In this document: positions 6,063 through 6,965 of the stretch, piece by piece
How the letters are laid out: each line of letters opens with the position of its first letter
Numbering within the stretch: the stretch's first letter is position 1
Assembly (NCBI GenBank): GCA_025363495.1
Contig: JANYDR010000627.1
Span: 1 to 6,965, forward strand
DNA length: 6,965 nucleotides
Source: Cyclobacteriaceae bacterium
GTDB lineage: Bacteria > Bacteroidota > Bacteroidia > Cytophagales > Cyclobacteriaceae
Direction of reading: 5' to 3'
The notes under the pieces: model-generated
Told to the model about the DNA's origin: nothing
Database searches by the model: none
Seen by the model: the letters and a program-made list of their open reading frames with translations, nothing else
Translations under genes and position numbers: made by a program

Positions 6063-6965
6063 ATGATCCGCAACTATATCTCTATTGCCCTGAGAAATAT
6101 CAGGCAAAATCCTCTTTATGCTTTTATAAACATATTTAGCCTTGCTATCGGATTGGCGTCGTGCATCGTTATATATCTTTTTATATCAGACGAACTCAGC
6201 TTTGATGCATTTCATTCAAAAAACGCGATGATCTATCGTCTCGATGAAGTACAGAACTTTTCCGGCACCAACGAACAGAAAGTTGCATTGTCAATGGGAG
6301 GCATGGGACCTTACCTGGCATTGGATTACCATGAGGTGGCAGGCTTTACAAGGTTTTGGAATCGTGGTAAGCAATTAATGAAACATGGAGAAGACCAGTT
6401 TTTGATTGAAGATGTTGCCACCGTTGATAGTACTTTCCTGGAGATATTCGACTTCGAAGTAATTTCCGGTAATCGAGGGACAGCACTGGATGAACCGTGG
6501 AAGGTAATGATCACAGAAGAAACGGCTCTCAGATTTTTTAAGACTACGGAGGAAGCTCTCGATAAATTAATCACCATCAGAGGTAAGGAATATACGATCA
6601 CGGGTGTTTTGAAAAACGTGCCGGAAAATTCACACTTGCGGTTCAATGCGTTGGTTTCCATCGCAACGTCCATAGCCCAAAACAAAGACTTTAATGACCA
6701 ATGGGGTGGAAATTTTCTAAATACATATCTAGTGCTGCAACCTGGCACTGATATCAAAGCATTAGAGGAAAAACTTCCTGACTTCCTTGTACGACACACC
6801 GGAAATAAAGATATTGTTAAAGCTATAACGCTGTTCCTCCAGCCATTGAGCGAGGTACATCTGGGATCAACAGATGTTGAGCATGATTATAATAATTATC
6901 GAAAGTTCAATGGAAAATATCTTGACGTATTTACAATTGTTGGACTATTTATTCTTTTGATCGCC
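6063..6965 (+). CDS. FtsX/MacB-like ABC permease, N-terminal part (runs off the window)
   Basis: The frame is open from the ATG at 6063 to the last base with no stop: 301 residues, probably about 40 percent of a roughly 800-residue duplicated permease. MIRNYISIALRNIRQNPLYAF is the classic cytosolic start of Bacteroidota members. TM1 spans about 21-42, followed by DELSFDAFHSKNAMIYRL and an extracytoplasmic MacB-type domain to about 285, with VDSTFLEIFDFEVISGN, YTITGVLKNVPENSHLRF and a tryptophan-containing WGGNFLNTYLVLQPG. TM2 begins at YLDVFTIVGLFILLIA at the edge. It is a paralogue of the permease at 3193-5838 (compare RNIVRNKLFSTINIVGLAI with RNIRQNPLYAFINIFSLAI) but lacks the prefix domain and has no PadR gene in front. 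It is separated by 224 bases and a repeat, so it is likely a separate transcription unit. Substrate unknown. Confidence 0.9.
   Translation, partial: MIRNYISIALRNIRQNPLYAFINIFSLAIGLASCIVIYLFISDELSFDAFHSKNAMIYRLDEVQNFSGTNEQKVALSMGGMGPYLALDYHEVAGFTRFWNRGKQLMKHGEDQFLIEDVATVDSTFLEIFDFEVISGNRGTALDEPWKVMITEETALRFFKTTEEALDKLITIRGKEYTITGVLKNVPENSHLRFNALVSIATSIAQNKDFNDQWGGNFLNTYLVLQPGTDIKALEEKLPDFLVRHTGNKDIVKAITLFLQPLSEVHLGSTDVEHDYNNYRKFNGKYLDVFTIVGLFILLIA

Noticed and set aside
1333..6799. Minus-strand open frames opposite the ATPase, adenosyltransferase and permeases
   Set aside because: All lie antisense to strong + strand genes and show no domain-like sequence. They are shadows of those genes.

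Overview
The window looks like a chromosomal piece from a Bacteroidota bacterium, most likely of the Cytophagales type. This is inferred, not proven. The grounds are protein character (long duplicated FtsX/MacB-like permeases, a PadR regulator paired with a prefix-bearing permease), the absence of clear Shine-Dalgarno sequences before the starts, moderate GC, and intergenic gaps filled with short dispersed-type inverted repeats. All recognisable genes are on the + strand.

Layout. (1) 1-859: the 3' part, possibly nearly all, of an alpha/beta-fold hydrolase gene whose frame is open to the left window edge. (2) 860-1191: a 332-base gap holding a 21-bp-arm inverted repeat and, nearer the next gene, a cluster of small palindromes. 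(3) 1192-1917: a MacB/LolD-type ABC ATPase with no permease gene beside it. (4) 1918-2141: a gap filled by a long imperfect inverted repeat built from AGTAGGCA-type units. (5) 2142-2690: a PduO-type ATP:cob(I)alamin adenosyltransferase. (6) 2691-2860: a gap with a TTGACA-rich inverted repeat. (7) 2861-3193 and 3193-5838: a PadR-family repressor and an 881-residue duplicated permease with an extra cytosolic N-terminal domain, overlapping as TGATG. (8) 5839-6062: a gap almost two-thirds filled by a fourth, unrelated inverted-repeat element. (9) 6063-6965: a second duplicated-type permease, without the prefix, running off the right edge. It has no stop codon in the window.

How the parts work together. 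The only clearly co-expressed pair is padR-permease. It resembles the PadR plus 'duplicated orphan permease' pairs described in Acidobacteria. Each permease of this kind carries two MacB/FtsX-like halves, so one polypeptide could pair with two copies of an ATPase such as the one at 1192-1917. That partnership is only an inference. The adenosyltransferase makes coenzyme B12 and has no visible link to the transporters. No wholly new system is proven here. The most interesting signals are the PadR/prefix-permease pair and the fact that each intergenic gap carries a different inverted-repeat element starting 2 to 51 bases after the upstream stop codon.
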